64,000 bases of DNA from the NCBI RefSeq assembly GCF_047675955.1, contig NC_132910.1, forward strand, positions 93,894,923 through 93,958,922, written 5' to 3'. Source of the DNA: Chlorocebus sabaeus (lineage: Eukaryota; Chordata; Mammalia; Primates; Cercopithecidae). The notes under the pieces are model-generated. The model was not told where the DNA came from. It searched no databases and was given only the letters and a program-made list of their open reading frames with translations. This document shows positions 22,330-32,872 of this stretch, in pieces (within the stretch, counting starts at the first letter, position 1; each line of letters starts with the position of its first letter). Made by a program: the position numbers and the translations under genes.

Positions 22330-22695
22330 ACATTCCTCTTTGAATATATGCATGGACACATGCCAATGAAGTGTAATCAAATGCAATACATGTCACTACC
22401 AGGCAGAAGCATTTAATAGCCCAGTGCACAATTTTTCATGCTCTCTTTACCAGTCCCTGTGGCCATGGTCTTTATCTGCTCCAATGGGAACCTGCTCCCA
22501 TTGTTAATGTGGAACTTCGGCAAGATCAAAAGATCCTGCAATGCTAGGCCACTACGAAAAGGACAGCCTCCTCAGATCATCTCTCAGACTCATGCAGGAT
22601 ATTCCAAATGCAAGAAATTTACTTCTGTCTTGTTAAGTCACAGATTTTAATTGTATTTGTTACTGTAGCCTAATGTAACCTATATTGATAATGTA
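22330..22695 (+). mobile_element. ERVL-MaLR-type LTR (MLT1-like), old
   Basis: Recognisable pieces are 'CATGCCAATGAAGTGTAATC', 'CACTACCAGGCAGAAGC', and a 3' part with 'TTCTGTCTTGTTAAGTCAC' and 'TTACTGTAGCCTAATGTAAC'. This order fits an old LTR of the MLT1 kind, but the subfamily is from memory. No internal region accompanies it, so it would be a solo LTR. The 70-codon opening at 22438 lies within it. Confidence 0.5.
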
Positions 22696-23284
22696 TTACT
22701 GTAGAGGTAATGTGTAAGTTACCTTGTAGAATAAATGTAAGTAAGTCACCAGAGGAGGGCAGTGTGTGCCGGGGAGGAAGCTCACAGCGGGCATAGGAGA
22801 TATTCAGAAGTGTTCAATAGAATGGTACATTTAGGAAACTTCAGGCTGTCAGGCTTTACTAGAGAATATGTTTCTGAAGAAGACATGAAAGAGGAAAGAG
22901 AAACAATGTGAGTCTCAGGCCCCTCTGGAGTAAAGGAAAGAAATGGAGAAGGAGTTAAAGTCCAGGCATATCACTCAGGGCTGCGTACAGAGGAAGATAA
23001 TTACCAGATTGGACTCAAGATTAAATCGAAGAGGTAAGCTTCTGCCTAGGAAATCGGAAATCAGAAAAAGCACTATGCTAGAAAGAGGAGTCAGTCACAA
23101 ATAAGGAGGTAGAACAGAGGGAAAGAGGAAAGAAGCAAACAGACTAGGAATTTAAAAACCTAGAATAGAGCTAGAGAAGATGGGAGGCATAGGGATGGGA
23201 GGGTGGGTTCACACCAGAAAAAGCTGAGAAGAAATATATGTGTCTATTTGTAGGATATGTCTGTTCTCGCCCACATATCTCACA
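22696..23284. other. Unassigned purine-rich non-coding stretch
   Basis: The plus strand is rich in AGA/GGA words, especially 22860-23200. No gene or family recognised. Confidence 0.35.
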
Positions 23285-23640
23285 CATGCTGCTCTGTGGT
23301 TTGCCTTCCCCATATGCCTTCACCTGGATGAAGCCTGCTAACTAGGCTCAAAGATGTGGCCTCTGAGCAGTCTTCACCTCCCCACATTCCCATTGACCTC
23401 ACCGCTGGGTCCACATGGTATCCTTTCCACATCGTCACAAAGTTTCCTCACTTTCATCACTAACTTATCCAAGGGTGTTTTAGTTGTCTGTTCATTTGTG
23501 TACCTCCCCAGTTATGACAAACTTCTTTAGGACGGTGATTTGATTTAATCTGCTTTTCTAATTCCAAGACCAAGGTCAGCGTTTGGTCTGTAGTCGTCCC
23601 TTAATAATTGGTAGTGACTGTGGAAAATCCAGGGAAAGAA
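23285..23640 (+). mobile_element. Possible L2 3' fragment
   Basis: The order of 'GTGGCCTCTGAGCAGTCTTC', 'GACAAACTTCTTTAGGACGG' and 'CGTCCCTTAATAATTGG' resembles the L2 3' end ('gagggcagggactgtg... caataaat'). It is strongly diverged and the call is weak. Confidence 0.38.
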
Positions 23641-23844
23641 TTTCCCATGGATGTTTAATATATTGTTTAGGAGCTGAGAACTAGATCTGAAATAAAGATT
23701 AAAATTTGGTCATCCTCAGTGAATTTGCTTACTCAACAAATACTTACACGTGCTTATTATACTAAGTGGTGGATAGTCTGGTGAGCAAAGAAAACACCGC
23801 GTCTGTTTTAGTGGTGCTTGGATACTCATAGAAGAGTATCCAAT

Positions 23845-23925
23845 AATTTATTTTAAATTTTTTTTTAAATTTTATTTTAAATTTATTTTAAATTAATAAT
23901 AAGTTAATTTAAAAATATACACATG
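23845..23925. repeat. AT-rich low-complexity tract (TTTTAAATT words)
   Basis: Overlapping TTTTAAATT and AATTTAAAA words make an almost pure A/T tract of about 80 bases that can pair with itself. Confidence 0.8.
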
Positions 23926-23994
23926 TAAATATAAACAGCTTTTCTCAAAATCTCCAAGGATCTCCACATTACTAAATGCAATGTTCAATTCTTA

Positions 23995-24790
23995 GTCCCT
24001 GTCTTACCCGACCTGTCTTCAGCATTTGACACAGTTCATCACTCCTTATTCCTTGAAGGAAGACCTTATATTCCTCTGGTTTTCCTTTTGTCCCGCTCCA
24101 TCTCTTAGATGGTTCCTCATTACCTACCAAACTCTAAAAGTGGGTGTGCCCAAGATTTTCCTCTTTCCTTCTGCATTCACTCCATAGTGATATCATCTAG
24201 ATTCATGGCTTTAAATGCATTCTATATGCTAATGATACCAAATTATATTTCCAGTCAAAACCTTTTCTTTGAATTCTAGATCCATATGTCCCAACTGCCT
24301 ACTCAACCACTCTATTTGACTGTCTAATAAACATCTCAGACAAAACATGTCCAAGAGTCCCTGTTATTTCCCTCATGACCAGATCTTTCTACAGTCTTCT
24401 CCTTCTCAGGTAGTTGTAACTCTATTCTTACAGTTTCTCAGAACAAAAAGTTAAATCTCATCCCTAACTTCCTTCTTTTGCTCACATCCTACATCTTGTC
24501 CATTAGCAAATACTGTCTTCAAACTAACTTTACTACTTCTTACCATTCCTACTGCCACCACCCTGATCTAAGCCAGCATCATCTCTTATCTGAGGTCTCT
24601 CACTGGTCTCCTAATTGATCTCTCTGTTTTTGCACTTGCTGTCTTTTCTCCACACAGCAACCAGAGTGATCCTGTTATGTCATATTGTGTTACTCTTCAA
24701 AACTTCACACTTGCTTCTTATTTCACTCAAACTAAAGGTCAAAATTCTTCCAATTATTCATAACCCTCCATATGATTTGGATGGAATATG
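23995..24790 (+). mobile_element. L2 (L2a-like) LINE fragment, sense
   Basis: About 790 bases follow the L2 reverse-transcriptase and downstream order: 'CTGTCTTCAGCATTTGACAC', 'CATGGCTTTAAATGCATTC', 'TATATGCTAATGATACCAAA', 'CATCTCAGACAAAACATG', 'GTCCATTAGCAAATACTG', 'CCACCACCCTGATCTAAGCC', 'CACACAGCAACCAGAGTGATC'. It is one of the longer ancient fragments in the window. The TATGCTAATGATACC block corresponds to the region of the RT catalytic aspartates. Not coding. Confidence 0.87.
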
Positions 24791-27590
24791 GTCTCCCTTA
24801 GAATGCATCCTATTATTTTAGTATTTAAAGTACTTTTCTAAAATTTATCTCCCCTTTAAAAGAGAAGCCAATAAACAAAGAACTATTGAACAAAGTTTCA
24901 GTATCTCTTCTTTTTATTTATATTTTGTGAATGTCAGTGTCAGAGCAGTTAAGTGGAAATGGACCTATTCTATTTTCAAAATTCCTTGAGAAATCATAGT
25001 TCAGTGTTTTTTTGAAGGACTTTGTGAGTTCATTTATAAAGACTCCCAGAATCTGTTCTTTATTTAGGCAACATCAGACTTGCAAGGTAGTAAGATGGAA
25101 CAGAGATTTAGAGAGGGAAAAAGCCTACTTCAGCTGATAGAGTTCAAAAAGTATTACTTAAGTCAATCTCAGCAATTTTTTGTGCTATTTATTTCCTCTT
25201 ATTCTTTTTCACTATCAAATCACAGAGTTCTTCACTGATAACCTACAAGTATTTACTACTTACCTCATACTCAACAAAAAGCATTTTCTACTCTGATCTT
25301 AGACTAGAGTGAGTTCATATGTCTGAGTATGTGTATATGTATTAGAGAAAGAGAGAAGTATGGAAAGAGAACAAATTAATTCAGAGGAAAACAAGGTAGT
25401 AGGTTAGACTAGGTCTTTGTACAGGAAGAATAGTTAGCCACCAAAAAGCCCACTGGGAAGTCAAAATAGAATTAAAACAGAGGTATTAAGGCATTTCTCT
25501 CCCCCATTTTATCCACCAAAACCTGGAGAAAATAACAAATATCAAAAGCAGAGAGAAAAACAAACAATTTTTGGTGATACTAGGAAACACCGCAGCCTAA
25601 TCCAGAACCTATTGAAAACACCTACCAAATTTAAGACCACGTCAAGAAAAGATTTTGACAGAAGCATATTCCTATGCAAATTTCAAACACCCTAAGGAGC
25701 TCCCCAAAAGTAAGTGGCAAACCGTGAGGAAGTAAACCAATGACCCTTGCCTGGTGCTAAGAATATGAGAAGACCAGATGCATTCCTGTCCCTAATTCAA
25801 CAGCCCTAAGTGACAGAAGAGGACAGCTGAACAAGGAGCTGGACAGATATACCACCTTCGCAGGAAGCAGATGTCATAGAATGGAGGGGAAAAAGAAGAT
25901 GGCAATCAGGAATGTAGCTGCTGAGGGAGAGCAAATGTCAACTCATGAGGCAAAAGACCTGGGGCATTCATGCTTCTCTGAGTTCTAGGAATTCCTGACT
26001 GATGCAACCAATTATCTCCATGCATCCAGCAGAGCCTCTGCCCTTGCTCTGAGCTACTGCAAGAATTTCTCTACAAGAGTTACAATGAACTTCTCTTCTT
26101 ACAGCTGCTTTATGTAGCTCAAAGGCAAATTTGGCACAGGCCACACTTCAACTGACTAGTGCACCAGTGGTCAAGCAGAGATGGCAGCAAAGAGTGTTTT
26201 TCCCACCATCGCCAGACACCAGTGGAGTTGGCTACCCCTACTCTTTGTATTTATCTGTGCTTAACTGCACATGCCCCACCTACTGAACTTGAAAGGGAAG
26301 TGTGATATCAGGTTATATATGGAAAGAGTCAAAATTAGTAAAATGTGTTATTGTCTGCCAACCTTTAGATTTAACTGTATGTTAACTCTGCTCACTGTAC
26401 ATGCATAAGTAGCACATTTCGAAGTGGAGGCTGGAAGTATAGAGTGAAGGTTTATCAAATTCATTCAAGATTATTTTCATGCAACTATTTATATACTACT
26501 TCATTTTAAAATAAAAATAAAAAATCTGAGGCAAATGCAAAATCAGACCAAATCCTGGGGCAGCAGGTCAAACTATGGCAAACTTCTGGTCATAGAAGCA
26601 AGAGACTAACTCATTTCTAAGGGAGAAGATTAGGCTGGCCTCAAAATTATTCATAGGAATATTGACAGCAGAATATTGGGAAGCATCCAACAAAGTTGAC
26701 AGAGAAATAATAGAAATCACGAAGAATTTTTCAAAGGCAAACAATTTTCAACGTAAAGAAGGAATATAGCACCATAAACCATTCTTGAAAACACTACATA
26801 ATAAAATCCAAGAAAACTGGTGATAAATGGAGGAGCCAACGAGAAAAGACTAAATGAGAACATTGAATTCGTATAATCACATAGTATTAAACAAGGCGTG
26901 GTAGACAGTTTATAATGATAAACTGTCACGAATTTGTGTATTACAAAATATACATAGCACCAAAAGTAATAAAGAAAAACTACAGAAAACACCAGGAATA
27001 TCAAAACAAAATGAAAGAATTTTAACTTTCCTATTCTATGAGAAAGAGGAGAAGAAAAAGTAAGGGATACAGACTCTAAATAACAACACATAAGGTAGTT
27101 CTAACAGGTAAATATTCAACAAGATGCTAGGAGTCAACACTTTCTTCTCAAATGCCCAGGAAAATATATAAAGCTATGCATGTACTGAACCACAGAGAAG
27201 ACCTGCTGCAGATCACATGTCAAAGTGAAGACCTGGATTAGATAGACGGTGAATGGGATTCACCATCCTTCATTGCTAACCATACTCCAGATCTGCTGCT
27301 GGTTTAAGGACTAACTGTGACTTGTTAGTCTTAAACAACCATGAGTCGAGAAGCAAAACAAAACCAGTATTTTAGAATATATCACAAAAAAACTATGAGC
27401 TAACCCCCATTCAAGTAAATTTGAAAAGCTGAATGAGTTAGCTCTTTCGCTGGAAAATATATAATCATCTAAATTAGGTTCCAAAAGAGAGATAAATCTA
27501 AACAGATCATTAGTATGGAGAAAAACATTGGTAGTGGCCTTTACAAAATCTACATTTTAAAATGAATGTCATTTGCGATTTTGTGATCTA
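24791..27590. other. Unassigned stretch, part possibly decayed sense L1
   Basis: Most of this 2.8 kb is unrecognised. From about 26500 the plus strand is A-rich. A block at about 27440-27560 ('AAATATATAATCATCTAAATT', 'AGATAAATCTAAACAGATC') resembles L1M ORF2, suggesting an old sense L1. The 124-codon minus opening at 26717-27091, the longest here, encodes a Phe/Tyr/Leu-rich product that is simply the complement of A-rich sequence. I do not call it a gene. Confidence 0.3.
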
Positions 27591-27623
27591 GTTTTTGGGA
27601 TTTCCCCCTCATTAAAAATAATT

Positions 27624-27872
27624 TGTTGAGATATAATTCACATACCACAAAATTCATCTTTTTATAGTGTCCAATTCAGTAGGTCTTAGTATATTCACAA
27701 AATTGTGTGGCCATCACTACTATGTAATTTCAGATAGATATATAATTCCAAATTTTTGTAAGTCTGAGAATAAACCCTCATCATTAGCAGTTACTCTCAC
27801 CATAAGCCCTTCTTCCCAGCTTCAGGCAACCACAAACTTACTTTTTGTCTCTGTAGATTTGCCTATTTTGGA
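27624..27872 (-). mobile_element. Ancient L1M/L1MB, antisense, segment 1 (3' end)
   Basis: Antisense L1M 3' text: 'TTGAGATATAATTCACATACC', 'CAATTCAGTAGGTCTTAGTAT' and 'TTGCCTATTTTGGA'. The element is cut by an LTR at 27873 and resumes at 28218 at the corresponding point of the L1. I follow the same element through five further insertions to about 40330. Confidence 0.85.
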
Positions 27873-28217
27873 TGCAGTGGACTGAATATTTACGTTCCTC
27901 CAAACTTCATGTGTTGAATCTTAACCTCCAAGGTGATGATGTGGGTCTTCAAGAGGTGATTAGGTCATAGGGGCTCTTGAATAGGTTTAGAGCCCTTATT
28001 AAAGAGGCTGGAGAGAGATTCCTTGCCCTTTCTGCCACGTGAGGTTATAGTGAGGACAGCTGATGAATAACGAAGAGGGCCCTCACCAGACACTGAATCT
28101 GCCAGCACCTTGTTCTTAGACTTTTTAGTCACCAGAACTATGAGAAATAAATTTAGGTTGTTTATAAGCTACTCAGTCTATGGTATTCTGTTACAGCAGC
28201 CTGAATACTCTAAAACA
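27873..28217 (+). mobile_element. MaLR-type solo LTR inserted in L1M
   Basis: It begins with TG ('TGCAGTGGACTGAATATTTA') and ends with CA ('CTCTAAAACA'). The interior has 'AGGTGATTAGGTCATAGGGG', 'GAGCCCTTATTAAAGAGGC', 'CCAGAACTATGAGAAATAA' and 'GTCTATGGTATTCTGTTAC', the familiar order of an MLT1/MST-like MaLR LTR. The L1M text is continuous across it. No internal sequence, so a solo LTR. Confidence 0.8.
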
Positions 28218-28429
28218 CAGAAAATGTCTTATAAATGGTATGATACAATATGTAGCCTTTTGTGGGGGACTTCTTTCATACAGCATGGTGTTTTCTAGGT
28301 TAATTTATTTTGCAGTATATACTGTAAGTTCATTCATTTTTATTGCCAAATATTATAACATTGTTTAGATATATCACAAACATGTTATTTATTCATTCTT
28401 CAGTTGATGAACATTTTGGCTGTTTCTTT
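28218..28429 (-). mobile_element. Ancient L1M, antisense, segment 2
   Basis: The L1M sequence resumes after the LTR ('TCTTATAAATGGTATGATACA', 'TTCTTCAGTTGATGAACATT') and is cut again by an AluJ. Confidence 0.82.
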
Positions 28430-28727
28430 TCTTTTTCGTGGTACAGGATCTCACTCTGTTGCCCAGACCAGAGTGCAGTGACACAATCATAGCTCACTGC
28501 AGTCTCAGCCCTCTGGGCTCAAGTGATCTTCCCCACTCAGCCTCCCAGGTAGTTAAAACTGCAGATGTATGCCACCATGCCTGACTAATTTTTATTTTTA
28601 TTTTTATTTAAGAGATGAGATCTCACTGTATTGCCCAGGCTGGTCTCAAACTCCTGGCTTGAAGTAATCTTCCTGCCCAAGCCTCCCAAAGTGCTTGGAT
28701 TATAGGTATGAGCCATCTCACCTGGCC
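28430..28727 (-). mobile_element. AluJ, antisense
   Basis: A complete but diverged Alu on the minus strand. Diagnostic antisense text 'GGGCTCAAGTGATCTTCC' and 'CTCCTGGCTTGAAGTAATC' fits AluJ, the oldest Alu subfamily. Its tail side reads (T)nC near 28425-28436. Imperfect flanking similarity (CTGTTTCTTTTC / CTGCTTTTACTTT) may be an old target duplication. Confidence 0.88.
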
Positions 28728-28885
28728 CTGCTTTTACTTTTTGGTGATTATGAATAATGCTGCTGTGAATATTCATGTGCAAGTTTTGGTTGGGCATATG
28801 TTTTCAATTTATACATATATAACATATAACTAGAGGTAGAATTATGGGTCATACGGTAACTCTGTTGAAATTTTTAAAGAATTGC
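28728..28885 (-). mobile_element. Ancient L1M, antisense, segment 3
   Basis: L1M text continues after the AluJ ('GATTATGAATAATGCTGCTG', 'CATATAACTAGAGGTAGAATT') until a second MaLR-type LTR. Confidence 0.8.
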
Positions 28886-29291
28886 TGTCTTCATCCATCT
28901 AGTGTTGCTATAACAACGTACCTAAGACTCAGTAATTTATGAAGAAAATAAATTCATTTCTTACAGTTCTGGAGGCTGGCAAGTCCAAGGCTGTGGGGCT
29001 GCATCTTGTGATTGCCTTCTTGCTGTTGGAGACTCTCTGCACATCCAAAACTAGCACAGGGAAACAAATGGCAAAGGACTCATGAGAGACAACAAAACTG
29101 GCTTTTATATCAGACTCACTCTCCTGATAACCTACTAATTTTTAAGTCATTAATTCATGAATGGATTAATCCATTCACAAAGGCAGAACCCTCATCACCC
29201 AATCACCTCTTAAAGACACAATTTTTAAATATTGTTACATCGGGGATTGAGCTTTAACGTAAGTTTTGGAGAGAATATCCAAAGCATAGCA
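28886..29291 (-). mobile_element. Second MaLR-type LTR, antisense, in L1M
   Basis: Antisense LTR text: 'GTGTTGCTATAACAACGTACC', 'TTACAGTTCTGGAGGCTGGC', 'ACCCAATCACCTCTTAAAGAC' and the end 'CAAAGCATAGCA'. It is the same general LTR kind as 27873-28217 but in the opposite orientation and more diverged, so it is a separate insertion. The 81-codon opening at 29012 lies inside it. Confidence 0.75.
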
Positions 29292-29908
29292 ACCACTAAA
29301 CTATTTTCTAAACTGCTCTATTATTTCATAGCCACACCAGCAATGAAGGGCAATTCCAGTTTCTCCAGATCCTCATCAATACTTTTCATTGTCTTATAGA
29401 TTATAGTCACCCTAGTGGATGTAAAGGGTCTCTCTCAATTTTTAAAAGTTTCTTAATGTATTAAAGATGTTGGTTCTTTTTCTAAATATATGTCAATATT
29501 ATCTCCTTGTTTGTTGTTTTTTTTTTACTATGTTAATAATATAGTTTAAAAAAGGTTTTTTTCCCGTAGGCTGAAGGGTTTTTTAATGTAATCAAATCTA
29601 TCAATCTTTTTTCTATTGCATCTAAATTTTGAGCCACAGTTAGAAAGTCTTTTCTTATTCCCAGATTATAAAAGAATTCACCCACACTTTCTCCTAGTGT
29701 TTATACGGTTTCGTGTTTTTTTCATACTTAGATCTCCCATCCATTTGGACATTTTTGTGTGCATGTGATAGGTTCAAACTTTATCTTTACCCAGAAGACT
29801 ATACAGTTATACCAGCACCATTTATTTAAAGTCCATCTTTGCTCAAATTATTAGAAATGCCACTACTCTTATATCCAGTAATTCCATGTGTATTTGGGTC
29901 TGTATCAG
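29292..29908 (-). mobile_element. Ancient L1M, antisense, segment 4
   Basis: ORF2 antisense text continues ('CACACCAGCAATGAAGGGC', 'CAGTTTCTCCAGATCCTCATC', later 'CCATCCATTTGGACATTTTTG' and 'CATGTGTATTTGGGTCTGT'). Confidence 0.82.
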
Positions 29909-30008
29909 GACTTTTTTTTTTTTTTTTAATTATACTTTAAGTTCTAGGGTACATGTGCATAATGTGCAGGTTTGTTACATATGTATACTTGTGCCATGTT
30001 GCTGTGCT

Positions 30009-30044
30009 GCACCCATCAACTCGTCAGCACCCATCAACTCGTCA
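30009..30044 (+). repeat. Exact 18-bp tandem duplication in L1PA 3' UTR
   Basis: GCACCCATCAACTCGTCA is present twice head to tail (30009-30026 and 30027-30044). The L1 consensus has it once. Confidence 0.95.
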
Positions 30045-30185
30045 TTTACATCAGGTATAACTCCCAGTGCAATCCCTCCCCCCTCCCCCCTCCCCATGAT
30101 AGGCCCCGGTGTGTGATGTTCCCCTTCCCGAGTCCAAGTGATCTCATTGTTCAGTTCCCACCTATGAGTGAGAACATGTGGTGTT

Positions 30186-30200
30186 TGGTTTTCTGTTCTT
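30186..30200 (+). repeat. Left target-site duplication of AluY at 30.2 kb
   Basis: TGGTTTTCTGTTCTT before the T tract is repeated exactly at 30505-30519. Confidence 0.9.
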
Positions 30201-30504
30201 TTTTTTTTTTTTTTTTTTTTTTGGGACGGAGTCTTGCTCTGTTGCCCAGGCTGGAGTGCAGTGGCCAGATCTCGGCTCACTGCAAGCTCCACCTCCCGGG
30301 TTCACGCCATTCCCCTGCCTCAGCCTCCCGAGTAGCTGGGACTACAGGCACCCGCCACCTCGCCCAGCTAGTTTTTTGTAATATTTAGTAGAGACGGGGT
30401 TTCACCGTGTTAGCCAGGATGGTCTCGATCTCCTGACCTCGTGATCCACCCGTCTCTGCCTCCCAAAGTGCTGGGATTACAGGCTTGAGCCACCGCGCCT
30501 GGCC
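30201..30504 (-). mobile_element. AluY, AluYRa-like (Old World monkey type), antisense
   Basis: A well preserved AluY with a T tract of about 22 bases and perfect 15-bp target duplications. Read on its own strand it has CTCAAGCC instead of CTCACGCC near the 5' end, GAGACGGG instead of GAGGCGGG, ACTAGC instead of ATTAGC, GGGCGAGGTGG instead of GGGCGCGGTGG, and GATCTGGCCACTGC instead of GATTGCGCCACTGC. I remember this combination as the AluYRa lineage of macaques and relatives. The openings of 67-138 codons across it are translated Alu. Confidence 0.93.
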
Positions 30505-30519
30505 TGGTTTTCTGTTCTT
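30505..30519 (+). repeat. Right target-site duplication of AluY at 30.2 kb
   Basis: This is an exact repeat of 30186-30200, after which the L1PA text resumes. Confidence 0.9.
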
Positions 30520-30702
30520 GCGATAGTTTGCTAAGAATGATGGTTTCCAGCTGCATCCATGTCCCTACAAAGGACACAAACTCATCCTTTTTTATAGCTG
30601 CATAGTATTCCATGGTGTATATGTGCCACATTTTCTTAATCCAGTCTGTCACTGATGGACATTTGGGTTGATTCCAAGTCTTTGCTATTATGAATAGTGC
30701 CG

Positions 30703-30865
30703 CTCTGCAAAGCTATTTATTTATGAGTGATTTACTGTTTCAGTTATGGAGGCTTTATAATTTTATATTTTAATATCTGAAGGTCTAGATTTTCCATAAC
30801 TTTTCTATTTACTTTCTTTTGTGTTTAGTTTTTTACTTATTTATACCTTTTATTGTATGATACAT
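30703..30865 (-). mobile_element. Ancient L1M, antisense, segment 5
   Basis: The text 'GGAGGCTTTATAATTTTATAT' and 'TTAATATCTGAAGGTCTAG' matches the L1M ORF2 order expected after segment 4. It is then cut by the full-length L1 whose tail starts at about 30866. Confidence 0.68.
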
Positions 30866-32001
30866 TTTTTTTAAAAAAACTTTTATTTTAGGTTAAGGGG
30901 GGTATATGTACAGGTTTGTTACATAAGTAAATTGTGCATTGTGGGGATTTGGTGCACAAATTATTTCATCACCCAGGTAATAAGTATAGTACCTGATAGA
31001 TAATTTTTTTATCCTCAGCCTCCTCCCACCCTCTATTCTCAAGTAGGCCCTGATATCTCTTGTTCCTTTTTTCGTGTCCATGTATATTCAACATTTAGAT
31101 TCCACTTATAAATGAGAACATGTGGCTTTTGGTTTTCTGTTCCTGTGTTAGTTTGCTTAGGATAATGGCCTCTAGTTCCATTTATGTTGCTGCAAAAGAC
31201 AAGATCTCATTCACTTTTATGGCTGCATAGTATTCCCTAGTGTGTATTTACAACATTATCTTTAGCCAGTCTGCCACTGAGGGAATTTAGATTGATTCTG
31301 TGTCTTTGCTATTGTGAATAGCGCTGCAATGAACATATGCATGTATGTTTCTTTATGGTAAAATGATTTCTATTTCTTTGGGTATATACCCAGTTATGGC
31401 ATTGCTGGGTCAAATAGTAATTCTGTTTTAAGTTCTTTAAGAAATTGCCGAACTGCTTTCCACAATTTCTAAACTAGTTTACATTCCCACCATTGATGCA
31501 TAAGCATCCCCTTTTCTCTACAACCTCACCTGGATGTGTTATTTTTTGACTTTTTAATAATAGATATTCTGACTGGTGTGAGATGGTATCTTCTCTATCC
31601 TTGTGTTTTGATTTGCATTTCTGTAAGGATTAGTGATGTTGAACATTTTTTCATATGCTTGTTGGTCACATGAATGTTTTCTTTTGAAAAGTTTCTGTTC
31701 ATATCCTTTGCCCACTTTTTAATGGGGTTGTTTTGTGCTTGTAAATTTGTTTAAGTTCGTTATAGATACTGAATATTAGACCTTTGTTGGATACATAATT
31801 TGCAACAATTTCCTCCCATTCTGTAGGTTATTTGTTTACTCTGCTGATAGGATTTTTTTTTAAATTTGTGTGTATTTTTTTAATATTCAGAAGCTCTACA
31901 GTTTAATTTAGTTTCATTTGTCAATCTTTGTTGCAATTACTTTTGGTGTCTTTGTCATAAAGTCTTTGCTGGGTCTTATGTCCAGAATGGTATTTCCTAG
32001 T

Positions 32002-32328
32002 TGATATGATCTGAATTTGTGTTCCCACCCCAAATCTCATGTCAAACTGTAATCCCCAGTGTTGGAGGAGCGGCCTAATGGGAAGTGATTGGGTCATGGG
32101 GGCGAATTTCCCCCTTACTGTTCTCATGATAGTGAGTTCTCATGAGACCTGGTTGCTTAAAAGTGTGTGGCACCTTCCTCTTCATTCTCTTCCTCCATCT
32201 CCAGCCATGTAAGATGTGTCTGCTTCCTCTTCATCTTCCACCATGATTGTAGGTTTCCTGAGGCCTCCCCAGCCATGCTTCCTATACAGCCTGTGGAACT
32301 GTGAGTCAATTAAACCTCTTTTCATAGG
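32002..32328 (+). repeat. 5' LTR of MST element, 3' end missing
   Basis: MST LTR text from 'CCCCAAATCTCATGTCAAAC' to 'CAATTAAACCTCTTTTCATAG'. Compared with the 3' copy it lacks the final part ('TTTATAAATTGCCCAGCC' to the CA end), so the deletion that removed most of the interior also took this LTR's end. Confidence 0.85.
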
Positions 32329-32487
32329 CAGAAGGGACTTGCCTTGTCTCAGATGAGATTTTGGACTCTGGACTTCTGAGTTAATGCTAAAATGCATTAA
32401 GATTTGGGAGACTGTTGAGAAGGAATTATTATACTTTGCAATGTGAGAAAGACATGAGCTTTGGGTTGGGCCAGGGGCAGAATAATA
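32329..32487 (+). other. 3' remnant of MaLR internal region
   Basis: Text such as 'GCCTTGTCTCAGATGAGATT' and 'GGGCCAGGGGCAGAATAATA' is the end of THE1/MST internal sequence that normally leads directly into the 3' LTR. No gag- or pol-like coding capacity remains. Confidence 0.8.
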
Positions 32488-32872
32488 TGTTTTGGATTTG
32501 TGTCCCCACCCAAATCTCATGTCAAGCTGTAATCCCCAAGGTTGGAGGAGATGCCTAGTGAGAGGTGATTGGATTATGGAGGTGGACTTCCCCCTTGCTA
32601 TTCTCATGATAATGAGTGAGTTCTCATGAGATCTGGTTGATTACAAGTGTATGGCACCTTCCCCTTTACTCTCTTCCTCCTTTTCTAGCCATATAAGACA
32701 TGCCTGCTTCCCCTTTCCCTTCCCCTTCCACCATGATTGTAAGTTTCCTGAGGCCTCCCCAGCTATGCTTCCTACACAACCTGCAGAACTGTCAGTCAAT
32801 TAAATCTCTTTTCTTTATAAATTGCCCAGCCTCAAGTAGTTCTTTATAGTAATGAGAGAACAAACTAATACA
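32488..32872 (+). repeat. 3' LTR of MST element
   Basis: A complete LTR: 'TGTTTTGGATTTGTGTCCCC' start, 'CCACCATGATTGTAAGTTTCC', 'TTTATAAATTGCCCAGCC' and 'GAGAACAAACTAATACA' end. It aligns by eye with 32002-32328 over its first 320 bases. Confidence 0.88.

Larger units (their letters stand above)
29909..30702 (-). mobile_element. Young L1PA 3' end, antisense, containing an AluY
   Basis: The poly(T) at about 29912-29928 is the L1 tail, followed by antisense 3' UTR ('AAGTTCTAGGGTACATGTGC') and the end of ORF2 to about 30702, where it is 5' truncated. It is much less diverged than the surrounding L1M. An exact 18-bp tandem duplication lies at 30009-30044 and an AluY at 30201-30504. Confidence 0.92.
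32002..32872 (+). mobile_element. MSTA-like MaLR element, two LTRs with remnant interior
   Basis: Two sense LTRs of the same kind flank 150-160 bases of MaLR interior. The element starts TGATATGATCTG at 32002 and ends ACTAATACA at 32872. Five-base flanks CTAGT (31997-32001) and CTAGG (32873-32877) match at four of five positions, as expected for a 5-bp target duplication. It sits inside L1 ORF2, whose text is continuous across it. Non-coding. Confidence 0.9.

Noticed and set aside
26717..27091. 124-codon minus-strand frame encoding a hydrophobic Phe/Tyr-rich product, resembling a membrane protein
   Set aside because: The plus strand is A-rich here, so its complement yields Phe/Tyr/Leu codons by composition. 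No start context, motif or conservation is visible, and the area looks like old L1.
29972..30388. 138-codon plus frame with runs of Phe and SRHSPASASRVAGTTGT-type text
   Set aside because: This is translated L1 3' UTR running into an antisense Alu; the peptide is the familiar antisense Alu translation.
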